IMG/VR virus record: IMGVR_UViG_3300032046_000003
Span: 114,281 to 178,280 of that record
Strand: one strand, 5' to 3'
Source: a virus
Length of the DNA: 64,000 nt
Under the pieces are notes generated by a model. The model did no database searches. It was not told where the DNA came from and was given only the letters and a program-made list of their open reading frames with translations. Positions 7,873 through 16,579 of this stretch are shown one piece after another (the first letter of the stretch is position 1; the number at the start of each line of letters is the position of its first letter). A program made the translations under genes and the position numbers.

Positions 7873-8124
7873 ATGAATCAGGCGCTTATATTTTCAACCA
7901 TATCGGGCTCGATAAACATATTGTTGGTATTATATTATATATGGTTGACTTTGAAAATAATGTGGCCATTGCAAAATAAAGTTGAGCATATGGGAAGGAC
8001 AATGAACGAACAATCAGCAGTATTAAGTTCATGTGTTCATACTATAGATGGCTCAGAAAAACAAATGGCAATTTTATATAAGGTGTTAAAACAAAAGCAA
8101 GATGTCTTTAATGAAAGTCTATAA
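7873..8124 (+). CDS. Small membrane protein
   Basis: 83 aa. One membrane span at residues 5-33 (LIFSTISGSINILLVLYYIW), followed by a soluble helical tail. The ribosome site is GAGGGGAATT. A further AAGGAGGTG at 8129 has no usable start codon next to it. Confidence 0.6.
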   Translation: MNQALIFSTISGSINILLVLYYIWLTLKIMWPLQNKVEHMGRTMNEQSAVLSSCVHTIDGSEKQMAILYKVLKQKQDVFNESL

Positions 8125-8180
8125 TAAGGAGGTGCATTAGTATTAAGTAGCGATTATTTTACAGAGAGGGGAATGTAAAA

Positions 8181-8411
8181 ATGACAACAACGAAGCATTT
8201 TCCAAAGTACATTAAAGAGATAGAAAAACACGATAAATACGCCAAATACAACCGTTCTCACGAAATACCTAGTCTAAATTCAAACTCAGGCCACGGATTA
8301 ATGCTAAGGGACATATTAAGATTAAGAGATATTGCAGATGTGATCGATGTTTTGATTGATAGCGATTTTGGCAGCACAGAAACAATAAAGGAGAAGGATG
8401 AAAAAAAGTAG
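8181..8411 (+). CDS. Small protein, unknown function
   Basis: 76 aa behind GAGAGGGGAATG. It is rich in His and charged residues (TTTKHFPKYIKEIEKHDKY), then a short helix and an acidic-basic tail. No family is recognised. The next promoter begins right after the stop. Confidence 0.55.
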   Translation: MTTTKHFPKYIKEIEKHDKYAKYNRSHEIPSLNSNSGHGLMLRDILRLRDIADVIDVLIDSDFGSTETIKEKDEKK

Positions 8412-8415
8412 TCAT

Positions 8416-8444
8416 TTTACAAAGTTAAAGAAATATGATATAAT
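8416..8444 (+). promoter_or_regulatory. Promoter, TTTACA class
   Basis: GTCAT-TTTACA at 8416-8421, 17 bp, TATAAT at 8439-8444. The GTCATTTTAC context is repeated at 475 and 24535. Confidence 0.75.
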
Positions 8445-8472
8445 AATATTAGAATAGATGAGGAGGTGAAAG

Positions 8473-8859
8473 ATGACTATAGTGAAAGCAAGGATTCCAC
8501 ACGGTAAATTTGGATATATAGAAATAGAGAGACAAATCGCCAATCAGGCCGAAGAGCAGAAAAACATCGATGATCTAAAAGTATTAATACAAGAAAATTC
8601 ATTTTATGAGGACGATTCAAACATCAATCCAGAAGTAGTTGTAGAGGGCAAAGTTTGCCCTAAATGTCAAAGTAGCTTGGTTGAGCAAATTGCAATCTCA
8701 CCTAAAACAAATAAACCTTTTCACAGAGTAAAATGCATAAACAACGTTATGCTCCCAGAAGGCGTTAAACCAGATGCTAATGGAGAAATTGTAGTAAAAG
8801 GCAAAAAAATTAAGTATTGTGACCATATTACCTGGATAGCTGTATCATTGAAACCGTAA
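8473..8859 (+). CDS. Zinc-site-containing protein, unknown function
   Basis: 128 aa, ATG behind AGGAGGTG. An N-terminal segment (KARIPHGKFGYIEIERQ) precedes CPKC and later C-x(n)-CDH, so a zinc ribbon is likely in the C-terminal half. The N-terminal KxxxPhGxyaYIE pattern occurs in small phage proteins of unknown role. Confidence 0.6.
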   Translation: MTIVKARIPHGKFGYIEIERQIANQAEEQKNIDDLKVLIQENSFYEDDSNINPEVVVEGKVCPKCQSSLVEQIAISPKTNKPFHRVKCINNVMLPEGVKPDANGEIVVKGKKIKYCDHITWIAVSLKP

Positions 8860-8866
8860 TAGGCCA

Positions 8867-8886
8867 GAGGCATCCTGGGGATGCTC
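8867..8886 (+). terminator. Weak hairpin, possible terminator
   Basis: GAG-G-CATCC pairs with GGATG-CTC (8 bp, one bulged G) around a 3-nt loop. No clear T run follows, so it may instead be an mRNA-stabilising 3' end. The rest of the 150-bp gap to 9012 holds a small CCGG/CCGG hairpin and the next promoter. Confidence 0.4.
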
Positions 8887-8960
8887 AGCTTAACGTTCTT
8901 TGTTAGTATGTTAGATTCTATTAATGTCTAGTTTATGTAACCGGAGTGACCCGGCAAATG

Positions 8961-8989
8961 TTTACAAAGTCACAATTATATGTTATAAT
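8961..8989 (+). promoter_or_regulatory. Promoter, TTTACA class
   Basis: TTTACA at 8961-8966, 17 bp, TG-T extension, TATAAT at 8984-8989. The stretch TACAAAGTCACAA(T/A)TATATGTTATAAT is nearly the same as at 62479. Confidence 0.85.
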
Positions 8990-9011
8990 AATTATAGAGA
9001 GGAGGTGAATC

Positions 9012-9206
9012 ATGACACAATCAGCATTAGAGCAGCTTAAGGAGAAGATAACAGGTTTGGATTTCTTATATGCAAAGATAGCCGAGAAGCCTTATGGATC
9101 GGAAGTCACCATGGCTAGGAAGACATATCAAGAGATAAAAACCTTGGCCAACCTTGAAAGGAAAAGACTTACGACAGAAGCAAAGAAAGCTAAAGCCGCA
9201 AAGTAG
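9012..9206 (+). CDS. Small helical protein, unknown function
   Basis: 64 aa behind GAGGAGGTG. It is Lys/Ala-rich and helical (SALEQLKEKITGLDFLYAKI, ending TTEAKKAKAAK). It has its own strong promoter and a terminator after it, so it is a separately controlled single gene. The function is not recognised. Confidence 0.65.
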   Translation: MTQSALEQLKEKITGLDFLYAKIAEKPYGSEVTMARKTYQEIKTLANLERKRLTTEAKKAKAAK

Positions 9207-9211
9207 TAAAT

Positions 9212-9272
9212 AACCGGTCCGGTTAAATATTTAAGGGTGGGCTTAGCGCCTGGTTAGGCCCACTCTTTTTTT
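9212..9272 (+). terminator. Intrinsic terminator, preceded by a small hairpin
   Basis: GTGGGCTTA (9237-9245) pairs with TAGGCCCAC (9255-9263), followed by a T-rich tract to 9272. A small perfect hairpin AACCG-GTC-CGGTT lies just before it at 9212-9224. Confidence 0.9.
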
Positions 9273-9285
9273 AGAAAGAGGAACT

Positions 9286-10008
9286 ATGCACAAAGAAGAT
9301 TTAAACACTTGTCCCGCGTGTGGAAGCATTAAAAAAGACACAAATCAAATAGACGAAAATACGGTTTGCGAATGCAGAAGACAAAAAAAATTAGCAGCGC
9401 TATATACTAGAACAAATATCCCGTATGAATATTGGTTCAAAGACTTGTCAGATTTTAATGGTAAAGAAGAATATAAGAAAGAGCTGGAAGATTACGTTGG
9501 CAATTTAGACAAATATTATAAGCATTCAATTGGATTATTTTTGTGGGGTAAAAATGGTACAGGTAAAACTCTATTGGCCATCGGCGCCTTAAAAGAAGTT
9601 TTAAAGAAAAAACATTCATGCTTCTTTGCGTCTTATTCAGAGATTGTCAAGCTTTTTACCAGCGGCTGGAAAAGTGACGTTGCAAAGTCAAACTTTGAAA
9701 TGAATATAGAGAATTCGGATTTTCTTGTTATAGACGATTTGGGCAAAGAATACAAAACTAATAACAATTTAACCGAAAGCGTGCTAGATGGCGTTATAAG
9801 ATACAGAAAAGGTCCTACAATAATCACTTCAAATAAAAACGTCGAAGAACTAAAAGAAACATATAGCAGCACATTCGGCGAATCACTCGCTTCGTTGATA
9901 TACGGCAAGACAATTAATTTACAAATTATGGGAACCGATTTTAGAAAAGACATTAGCAGCCGCCTTCGTGAAATAGTTAAACAAACTAACTATAGGTCTA
10001 TAAAATAA
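9286..10008 (+). CDS. DnaC/IstB-like helicase loader ATPase
   Basis: 240 aa AAA+ ATPase. An N-terminal zinc-binding segment (CPACGS, then CEC) precedes Walker A GKNGTGKT at about residue 88 and Walker B FLVIDDLG. A sensor-type TSN and a C-terminal SRLRE helix with the arginine-finger position follow. DnaC and IstB-like ATPases load the replicative helicase onto DNA. The DnaB-like helicase is encoded 600 bp downstream, which supports this role. Confidence 0.88.
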   Translation: MHKEDLNTCPACGSIKKDTNQIDENTVCECRRQKKLAALYTRTNIPYEYWFKDLSDFNGKEEYKKELEDYVGNLDKYYKHSIGLFLWGKNGTGKTLLAIGALKEVLKKKHSCFFASYSEIVKLFTSGWKSDVAKSNFEMNIENSDFLVIDDLGKEYKTNNNLTESVLDGVIRYRKGPTIITSNKNVEELKETYSSTFGESLASLIYGKTINLQIMGTDFRKDISSRLREIVKQTNYRSIK

Positions 10009-10017
10009 GGAGAAAAA

Positions 10018-10413
10018 ATGAAAAGATGTTTGCAGGAAAAATTAATTAAGAGGTTCAAATTCTTAAGACCCGCAAAAGACATGGATCGCCATGCCTATAA
10101 CTTATTCGGTATAGAATGCGGCGATGGATGGTTCAAATTACTATGGGAACTCTGTGCGAGGATAGAGGATGAGATGAAAAGGGAGCCTTCAAAAGAATTT
10201 ATGGTGGCTCAAATCAAGGAAAAATTTGCAGGACTAAGATTTTATGTATATGGTGTTAACGATAAGATACGGGAATTGATAGATGGAGCGGAGAATAAGT
10301 CACTTAAGATTTGTGAGGAATGTGGGAAGAAAGGCAAAATAGTAAAGATAAGAGGTTGGTTTATAACTTTATGTAAGGCTCATGCAGGTAAAAGGAAGGA
10401 GGCGAAAGAATGA
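10018..10413 (+). CDS. Phage protein with C-terminal zinc ribbon
   Basis: 131 aa behind AAGGAG. The pattern ECGDGWFKLLWELCARIEDE, then QIKEKFAGLRFYVYG, then CEECGKKG, with a last C-x-AH, is a recurrent uncharacterised phage family (from memory). It sits between the helicase loader and the helicase, in an overlapping operon, so a replication-accessory role is possible but unproven. Confidence 0.7.
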   Translation: MKRCLQEKLIKRFKFLRPAKDMDRHAYNLFGIECGDGWFKLLWELCARIEDEMKREPSKEFMVAQIKEKFAGLRFYVYGVNDKIRELIDGAENKSLKICEECGKKGKIVKIRGWFITLCKAHAGKRKEAKE

Positions 10414-10628
10414 AAAGTATAACAGAACGATTAGTTGAAAAATGTATAACTACCAGAAAATTAAAACAAGGAGATAGGACAAGACATTTGTATGAATTTG
10501 ATATTGAGACTTTGGTAAATGTGGTAGAGGAGCTAATCAATGATAATTGGATGAAAGGGCTGCAAGAGTTTCGCAAAAAGTTAATGTTCTGGAAATTGAG
10601 GAGGACAAACAATGAACGCAGAATATAG
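10410..10628 (+). CDS. Small protein between loader and helicase
   Basis: 72 aa, ATGA overlap with the gene before and 17-base overlap with dnaB. It is basic and helical. No family is recognised. Confidence 0.6.
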   Translation: MKSITERLVEKCITTRKLKQGDRTRHLYEFDIETLVNVVEELINDNWMKGLQEFRKKLMFWKLRRTNNERRI

Positions 10629-11883
10629 TTTAATTAATGCTGTTATTACTCAAGGGCATATAATACCATTATTAAAAAGAATAGATGCGTCATTCTTTGA
10701 TGTAGAGCTGCATAAAAATGTGTATTTATTATTATTAGATTATTACAATAAATTCAAGAAAGTGGCCCCATCTTCAGTTATAAAACAAAAATACCCAGAT
10801 TTCGAACCCATAGAAGAAAATGGTCAAATTGACTTTTTCATAGATGAGATTATACAAAAGAAATGCGAGAGACGTTTAACAAGCATATTATCGGAAAGCG
10901 TCAATAAATTAAGAGAAGGCAAGTCTCAGGAAGTGATCGAATATATATCGTCGGAAGTCAAAGGGTTAAAAAACAGCATTCATACCGAAGAAGACATTGA
11001 TATAACAAAAAACACAGAAAGAAGACTCGATAGATACATACAAACCGCGCAGGGTGCAAATCATGGCCTAATAGGGATTACTTCAGGCTTTAAGTCAGTG
11101 GACAATTTAACGGGCGGATTTAAAAACGGCGAGTTAATAGTTGTTATGGCCCCAACGGGAACAGGCAAAAGTTTCCTGTGTACACATTTTGCAAGAGCAG
11201 CTTGGCTGGCGGGATATAAGCCTTTGTATATTTCATTAGAGATGAGCGACATACAAATCTCATATCGATTTGACGCTTTAATTACAGGATTAAAACACAA
11301 GTTTATAAAACACGCCCAATTAAATGAAGAGGATTTGACCAAATATAAAAAGCACTTGCAAGATATAAAAGAGGGAAGGCCCAGTTTCATTATATCAAAT
11401 CCATCTAGGTGTACGCAAAATACGGTTTATAATAAAATATTAGAGCACAAGCCAGATATTTGCGTGGTTGATTACATATCATTAATGCAAGATGAAAAGA
11501 AAAATAAAGATTGGCAGGCAGTTGATAGCATAATGAAAGATTTAAAAAATATAGCTAACGACAAACAAATATCCATACCAATAATTGCTATTGCCCAGGT
11601 TAATAGAGGTTTTGATAGAAATTCTCAAGAGCTTCCACAGTTAGATGATGTAGCCCGATCAGACTCTATTTCTCATCACGCTGATATTGTTATAGCGATA
11701 CACCAAAATACGGCCCTGAAAGACGAGTGTGAAATGTTGTTTGGTATAATAAAACAACGAGATGAAGAGAATATGCAGATGAAATTGCATTGGGATTTAA
11801 GAAATTCTATTATAGAAGAGCCCGAAGAACAAACAGCAACAACTGCAACTACTGAAAGAACAAATGAAGGGTTGTTTGATTGA
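10612..11883 (+). CDS. dnaB: Replicative DNA helicase (DnaB type)
   Basis: 423 aa RecA-fold hexameric helicase that unwinds DNA at the fork. A short N-terminal helical domain (residues 1-100) is followed by GITSGFKSVDNLTGGFKNGE, Walker A APTGTGKS, then LYISLEMS, Walker B CVVDYISLM, and the H4-type AIAQVNRG. It ends with an acidic and Thr-rich tail. The length is close to other phage DnaB proteins. The loader, primase and single-strand binding protein are encoded nearby. Confidence 0.93.
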   Translation: MNAEYSLINAVITQGHIIPLLKRIDASFFDVELHKNVYLLLLDYYNKFKKVAPSSVIKQKYPDFEPIEENGQIDFFIDEIIQKKCERRLTSILSESVNKLREGKSQEVIEYISSEVKGLKNSIHTEEDIDITKNTERRLDRYIQTAQGANHGLIGITSGFKSVDNLTGGFKNGELIVVMAPTGTGKSFLCTHFARAAWLAGYKPLYISLEMSDIQISYRFDALITGLKHKFIKHAQLNEEDLTKYKKHLQDIKEGRPSFIISNPSRCTQNTVYNKILEHKPDICVVDYISLMQDEKKNKDWQAVDSIMKDLKNIANDKQISIPIIAIAQVNRGFDRNSQELPQLDDVARSDSISHHADIVIAIHQNTALKDECEMLFGIIKQRDEENMQMKLHWDLRNSIIEEPEEQTATTATTERTNEGLFD

Positions 11884-11988
11884 TTAATTTGAAATATATG
11901 GAGAATAAAAAAGAATATTCAAATATTAATATTATTGTTATAGAAAATGATAATTATAAAGTATTTTCATCGTTATTTAAGGATAAAT

Positions 11989-12921
11989 GTGCTAGCTAGG
12001 AATAAAAATTTTATAATAGATTTTCTTCATTCTAGAAATATAAGAAGAATTAGAATTAGCGGAGATGAGGCAATTTTTTGTTGTCCTTTTCATGGAGATT
12101 CTAATCCTTCTATGAGTATGAATATTAAAAGTGGCTTATATAATTGTTTTTCATGTGGAGAAAAAGGATCAATAATAAGTTTTATTTCTAAAATAGATAG
12201 TATTAGCAAAGAAGATGCAATAAAATCTTTAGGAGATTTAACTAGTAAGGATATAGCTTTGCTTAATTTAAAAAATGAGCTTGATGAATTATTAACAAGA
12301 GAAGAAGTAATCAAAGGTGCGAAACCATTGTGTTTTGAGAATGAAATTCTTAATAGTTATAAATATGACAATTATGATTATATGCTGAAGCGCAGATTTA
12401 ATCTTCAGACTCTAAAGGAATTTGAGATAGGCTTTGTTGATGATAAGGTAACGATTCCTGTTCGCGATGAAGGTAATAATTTGATCGCTGTATTGGGTAG
12501 AAGCGTAGATCCAAATTGTAGAGCCAAATATATGCCAATAGTTCCCGAGAAAGGTTATGAAAAGTCAAAAATATTGTTCGGCCTCAACAAAGTGAGCAGA
12601 GATGAGAAAACAGTTATATTAGTAGAGGGCCCTCTAGACGCTATGATGTGTTTTCAACTTGGTCATCCCGCAGTTGCAATTCAAGGAAGTAGTTTGTCTT
12701 CATATCAAGCTAAAATTCTTGTAAGACGTTTTGATAAAATTATAATATGTACTGATAACGATAAAACAGGGCATATAGCCGCTAAAAAAATAGTAGATGT
12801 TTTAAAATATCAAGTAAAGTGTTATTATTTTAAATATACGTCAGATGATATTAAGGATCCTGGCGGAATGACTAAAGAACAGATAGAGTGGGGAATAAAG
12901 CATATGGGCATAATTGTATGA
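11989..12921 (+). CDS. dnaG: DNA primase (DnaG type: zinc + TOPRIM)
   Basis: Makes RNA primers for replication. The zinc domain has CCPFHGDSNPSMS and CFSCGEKG (CHC2 pattern). A TOPRIM core follows with VEGPLDAMM and ICTDNDKTG. The frame opens at 11947, but GTG 11989 has AAGG six bases upstream and is the better start (310 aa). It is shorter than cellular DnaG, as the C-terminal helicase-interaction domain is missing. In the gap 11884-11988 a 33-codon frame (11898-11999) exists without a ribosome site. Confidence 0.88.
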   Translation: MLARNKNFIIDFLHSRNIRRIRISGDEAIFCCPFHGDSNPSMSMNIKSGLYNCFSCGEKGSIISFISKIDSISKEDAIKSLGDLTSKDIALLNLKNELDELLTREEVIKGAKPLCFENEILNSYKYDNYDYMLKRRFNLQTLKEFEIGFVDDKVTIPVRDEGNNLIAVLGRSVDPNCRAKYMPIVPEKGYEKSKILFGLNKVSRDEKTVILVEGPLDAMMCFQLGHPAVAIQGSSLSSYQAKILVRRFDKIIICTDNDKTGHIAAKKIVDVLKYQVKCYYFKYTSDDIKDPGGMTKEQIEWGIKHMGIIV

Positions 12922-13268
12922 GCAAATGTTTAAGATGTGGACAATGCTGCAAAGATGTGATGATTTCCACCAGTCCAAAAGGATTAAGAGAGGGATATAA
13001 TAAGTGGAGAAAAGGCAAAAATGATTATATTAAAGATGTTGATTTGATTTATCCAATGTTAATTTTTAAATTTTATTCTAGTAAAGATAAAAGATACCAT
13101 TATGAATGTAAACATTTGAAATTTAAAAACAAAAAAGCAATGTGTAGTATAGAGCAGTTTAAACCTGAAATGTGTAGTGGATTTCCATATTATATAAGAA
13201 AACTTAAAATGACTCTGGACGTAGAAAAACCAAGTCAATATAAAAATTGTGGGTATAATCAATGCTAA
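12918..13268 (+). CDS. YkgJ-like CxxCxxCC protein
   Basis: 116 aa from ATG 12918, which overlaps the primase stop as ATGA. The N-terminal CLRCGQCCKD is the signature of the putative zinc- or iron-chelating YkgJ/UPF0153 family. Later conserved cysteines appear as C(K)HL, AMCSIEQFKPEMCSGFP and a last CGYNQC. The family's activity is not well established. It sits in the replication operon. Confidence 0.8.
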   Translation: MSKCLRCGQCCKDVMISTSPKGLREGYNKWRKGKNDYIKDVDLIYPMLIFKFYSSKDKRYHYECKHLKFKNKKAMCSIEQFKPEMCSGFPYYIRKLKMTLDVEKPSQYKNCGYNQC

Positions 13269-14119
13269 TGCTTATAGACGGACACAACATGATGCACCGG
13301 GCTCACTGGGCCTACAGGCACCTGTCAATAGATGAGCACACTCCAACAGGTATGATTTATGGGTTCTTAGTAATGACATTAACACTAATAAAAAAATATA
13401 AGCCTAAAGATTTAATTATATGTTTTGATGGAGGCAGTGGCAAGAGAAAACTAATAGACCCCAATTACAAATCAAACAGAATGCCTCTTAAAAATGGATT
13501 CTTTCAACAATATGTCGCCATAGTTCAGTTATTGAAGGACTTAGGCATGAAACAATGTTTGGTAGAAGGCGAAGAGGCGGACGATGTTATAGCAACCCTA
13601 GCCCAAAAATTAAAATCAAAAGATAAAGTAATAATAGTTTCAGGCGATCACGATTTTTTACAGTTGATAGATGATAACATATTAGTTTTGAGAGCAGGAA
13701 GCGACGACAAAATATATGACAAGCAAATGGTCAAAGAAAAATATGGAGTAGAAGCTAATCAATTGTATGATTTATTGTGTCTTACAGGTGATGGATCGGA
13801 TAATGTATCAGGCATTAAAAACATGGGTGTTAAGAAGGCCGCGAAGTTAATTAATGAATACGGCAATATAGATGAGATAATAAGCAAATCTGGTGAAAAT
13901 CCTAAGCTTCAGGCGATAAAGGACAACGTTACCATTTTACAAAGCAACAAAAAGGTGATAAAATTAAATTATGGGATAGATACAAAAATAGATTCAGGAA
14001 ATAAGAATCTAGATTTGGTCAAAGACATGTTTCACAATTATTTCAAATTTGAGTCTCTAATAAAGAGATGGGACGAAATAGAGAATTTATCGGCAATAGG
14101 AGGACAATTAATTGAGTAA
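13262..14119 (+). CDS. 5'-3' exonuclease / flap nuclease (PIN-FEN type)
   Basis: 285 aa, like the N-terminal domain of DNA polymerase I. N-terminal LIDGHNMMHRAHWA, then CFDGGSGKRKL, EADDVIATLA and VSGDHDFLQLID give the acidic metal site. LTGDGSDNVSGIKNMGVKKA is the H3TH DNA-binding motif. It would remove RNA primers or 5' flaps; the phage polymerase lacks such a domain, so a separate gene makes sense. Confidence 0.92.
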   Translation: MLMLIDGHNMMHRAHWAYRHLSIDEHTPTGMIYGFLVMTLTLIKKYKPKDLIICFDGGSGKRKLIDPNYKSNRMPLKNGFFQQYVAIVQLLKDLGMKQCLVEGEEADDVIATLAQKLKSKDKVIIVSGDHDFLQLIDDNILVLRAGSDDKIYDKQMVKEKYGVEANQLYDLLCLTGDGSDNVSGIKNMGVKKAAKLINEYGNIDEIISKSGENPKLQAIKDNVTILQSNKKVIKLNYGIDTKIDSGNKNLDLVKDMFHNYFKFESLIKRWDEIENLSAIGGQLIE

Positions 14120-14294
14120 TGAAGTTGCGGCGAAATTATTAGTGCAGTTTATGTTTAAATTAATAATGGCAATAATAGCCTATAAATTAATAATGTGGAT
14201 AGGAGGTAAAATAAGCGTATTACAGCTAATAGCAATTTGGATAGCGTTTCATATATTCTGTAGTTCGCGCATAACATTTGAGTCTAGGAGGTGA
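14112..14294 (+). CDS. Small membrane protein
   Basis: 60 aa, start TTG 14112 behind AGGAGG. Two hydrophobic stretches (LLVQFMFKLIMAIIAYKLIM and ISVLQLIAIWIAFHIFC) suggest two membrane spans. The function is unknown. It overlaps the exonuclease gene. Confidence 0.6.
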   Translation: MSNEVAAKLLVQFMFKLIMAIIAYKLIMWIGGKISVLQLIAIWIAFHIFCSSRITFESRR

Positions 14295-14337
14295 TGATAA
14301 GTAGTTTTTTGTGTTTGTAAAATAAAGGAGGATTGAA

Positions 14338-14982
14338 ATGGTAAATTATAAAAAGGGTTTGGATGACGTTTCTAATGAATATGAGGGTAGTGGGTTTTCG
14401 TGGTTTAAGGTAAAAGAAAATGAGACCAAGACAATAAGGTTTTTGACTGAGGCCCCGGATATTATTCGTCTGCCTCTTCACTTCATTAAAATAGGGAAAT
14501 TTAAAGGAAGTGTTATGTGCCAGAACGATCCCGATACCAACAAATTTGATTGCCCGATGTGTAAAGTTGCCCAAAAAGAATTCACTGCTCCAGTTGGTAT
14601 GGTGGCGGAAAGAATGTTTGCCGTGATTATAGACAGGGAATCCAAGGAGGCGAAATTATTTCAAGGCACGGCTTCTGTTATGAATAAAGTGGCAGAAAGC
14701 TATAGACTCAACAAATCTCTAACAAATGTTGATTACTCAATCTCATTGAGGAGAGGCAAGAATAATTTCTTGGAATATTCTTTAAACGCCCTGGTTAATA
14801 CCGCGGGCGAACTTAAACCAGAGGAAAAGGCTCTGGTAACAAAAATAAACATGGACGATGTTATTAAGGGCTTTACTAAGACTGACGAAGAGGTCACCAA
14901 GATTTTAAGGGGAGAATACGCTCCTAAAAAGAAAAGTGGCTCAGTTTTAGACGACATAATGGGCAGCAATAACGTTTTATAA
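14338..14982 (+). CDS. Single-stranded DNA-binding protein (gp32-like)
   Basis: 214 aa behind AAAGGAGG. N-terminal WFKVKENETKTIRFLTEAPD (the strand opening an OB fold), then a zinc site with C-x(n)-CPMC (VMCQNDPDTNKFDCPMC), and a C-terminal acidic tail (SVLDDIMGSNNV). This follows the T4 gp32 / phage SSB plan: it coats ssDNA and recruits partners through the tail. It lies after the primase and exonuclease genes. Confidence 0.82.
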   Translation: MVNYKKGLDDVSNEYEGSGFSWFKVKENETKTIRFLTEAPDIIRLPLHFIKIGKFKGSVMCQNDPDTNKFDCPMCKVAQKEFTAPVGMVAERMFAVIIDRESKEAKLFQGTASVMNKVAESYRLNKSLTNVDYSISLRRGKNNFLEYSLNALVNTAGELKPEEKALVTKINMDDVIKGFTKTDEEVTKILRGEYAPKKKSGSVLDDIMGSNNVL

Positions 14983-15320
14983 TGGAGAAGTTAGAACAAA
15001 TATTTGAGTTCCAAAAAGAGTTCGGTAGCAGGTTTATCGATTTCGATAAGCTTAATGAAGAGCAGCAGGAATTAAAAACTCTCGAATTCATAGACCACTG
15101 TATAGAAGAGCTCATAGAAATGCGCAAGGAAATTCCTCGTAGAAAACACTGGAAGAAATTAACTCCAGTGGATAAGGTAAAATTATTAGATGAATACGTT
15201 GATGTCTTACACTTTTTTATTGAATTAGCAATAATTAATGGATGGACAGCTGAAACAATATATCAAGGTTATTTAGATAAGAACAAAGTAAATCATCAGA
15301 GACAGGAGAATGGTTATTAA
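14982..15320 (+). CDS. All-alpha dUTP/dCTP pyrophosphatase (MazG-like)
   Basis: 112 aa. Helical EIDH(C)IEELIEMRKE and LLDEYVDVLHFFIELA match the dimeric dUTPase / MazG superfamily, whose paired ExxE and (E/D)xxD motifs bind Mg. T4 gp56, which destroys dCTP and dUTP in a cytosine-modifying phage, belongs to this fold. With the dCMP-hydroxymethylase-like gene downstream, a dCTPase/dUTPase role is a reasonable inference. Substrate cannot be told from sequence alone. Start overlaps the ssb stop. Confidence 0.75.
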   Translation: MEKLEQIFEFQKEFGSRFIDFDKLNEEQQELKTLEFIDHCIEELIEMRKEIPRRKHWKKLTPVDKVKLLDEYVDVLHFFIELAIINGWTAETIYQGYLDKNKVNHQRQENGY

Positions 15321-16564
15321 TGTATGATGTTGCCATAATAGGCTTTGGGAGAGTTGGTGCTCCCTTAAGCTTATCACTTGAAAAAAATGGATTGTCTGTT
15401 GTAGCAATTGATATATCAAAAGATATTATTAATAAAGTTAATAACAAAATAATGCCATTTAATGAGCCTGGATATGATGAGTTGTTATTGTCATCAAAAA
15501 TACAAGTGTTTGATGGTAATGAAATAGAAAAATATCCAGAAGCGAAATGTTATATAATAACAGTTGGTACTCCATTAATGCAGCAAATAGAGACCGATCT
15601 CAGTCAAATTAAAAGAGTTATAAAAACTCTAATTGACAAAGTAGATATTAAAAATAAATTAGTAGTTCTACGCTCAACAGTGGCTCCATATACAACAGAA
15701 TTTGTAAAGAATTACATATCATCAACATGTAATTTAAAATTTGGTGATGAGTTCTATTTAGCAATGTGTCCAGAGAGAATAGCAGAGGGTAAGGCATTAA
15801 TTGAACTAGAACAATTGCCGCAAATCATTGGAGTAAGTGATGAAATATCATTTATGCTCGCGCAAGACGTCTTCTCTGTTCTAAAAGTTGATATTCTAAA
15901 ATGTACTTATATTGAGGCAGAGTTGGCAAAGTTGTTTTGTAATATATACAGATATATCAATTTTGCAATTCCAAATTACTTTACTTACATAGCTGACAAA
16001 TTTAAGGTGGATATATTTAAACTGTTAAATGTAATGAATTTAAAATATCCTAGAAATAGTGGATTAAAATATCCTGGATTTGCTGCAGGCGCATGTCTTC
16101 GTAAAGATTTTGGTATGATAAACGAATATTTTCCTCAAACAGACTTGTTGCTTCAAGCACACAAAATCAATGAATATATGCCTAAATTTTACACTGATCT
16201 AGTAAAAGATAAAATTAATGGCAAAAGAATAGGAATATTAGGCTACACATTTAAATCAAATACAGATGATACAAGAGATAGTTTAGTCCCTAAAATGATT
16301 AGATATATTGAAAGACAAGTACCATCCAATATTTTGATTCATGAGCCAAATCTTCCACAAGGACAATATTGCGACAAGTTTAATGAATACAGTTTTGATA
16401 ACAAGTCATTAGATGATGTTATACAAAATTCAGATATTATATTTATAGCCATCAATCACAATGAATTCTCAAAGTTGAATGCGAGTATGTTAAAAGAATA
16501 CGGTTGTAAAACTATTGTAGATATTTGGGGTATTTTAAACCTAAACGAATTGGTAATTAATTAA
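15320..16564 (+). CDS. Nucleotide-sugar 6-dehydrogenase (UDP-Glc/ManNAc type)
   Basis: 414 aa NAD-dependent enzyme oxidising the 6-OH of a nucleotide sugar to a uronic acid. GFGRVGAPLSL is the Rossmann loop; MCPERIAEGKALIEL and the catalytic-cysteine motif GACLRKDFG follow; LGYTFKSNTDDTRDS is the C-terminal nucleotide-sugar domain. The closest general type is WecC/Ugd. It starts a block of sugar genes and overlaps the gene before it. Confidence 0.9.
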   Translation: MYDVAIIGFGRVGAPLSLSLEKNGLSVVAIDISKDIINKVNNKIMPFNEPGYDELLLSSKIQVFDGNEIEKYPEAKCYIITVGTPLMQQIETDLSQIKRVIKTLIDKVDIKNKLVVLRSTVAPYTTEFVKNYISSTCNLKFGDEFYLAMCPERIAEGKALIELEQLPQIIGVSDEISFMLAQDVFSVLKVDILKCTYIEAELAKLFCNIYRYINFAIPNYFTYIADKFKVDIFKLLNVMNLKYPRNSGLKYPGFAAGACLRKDFGMINEYFPQTDLLLQAHKINEYMPKFYTDLVKDKINGKRIGILGYTFKSNTDDTRDSLVPKMIRYIERQVPSNILIHEPNLPQGQYCDKFNEYSFDNKSLDDVIQNSDIIFIAINHNEFSKLNASMLKEYGCKTIVDIWGILNLNELVIN

Positions 16565-16579
16565 GAAAGAGGGGACTTC

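Noticed and set aside
11898-11999. 33-codon ORF between dnaB and dnaG
   Set aside because: No ribosome site and it overlaps the primase start in another frame.
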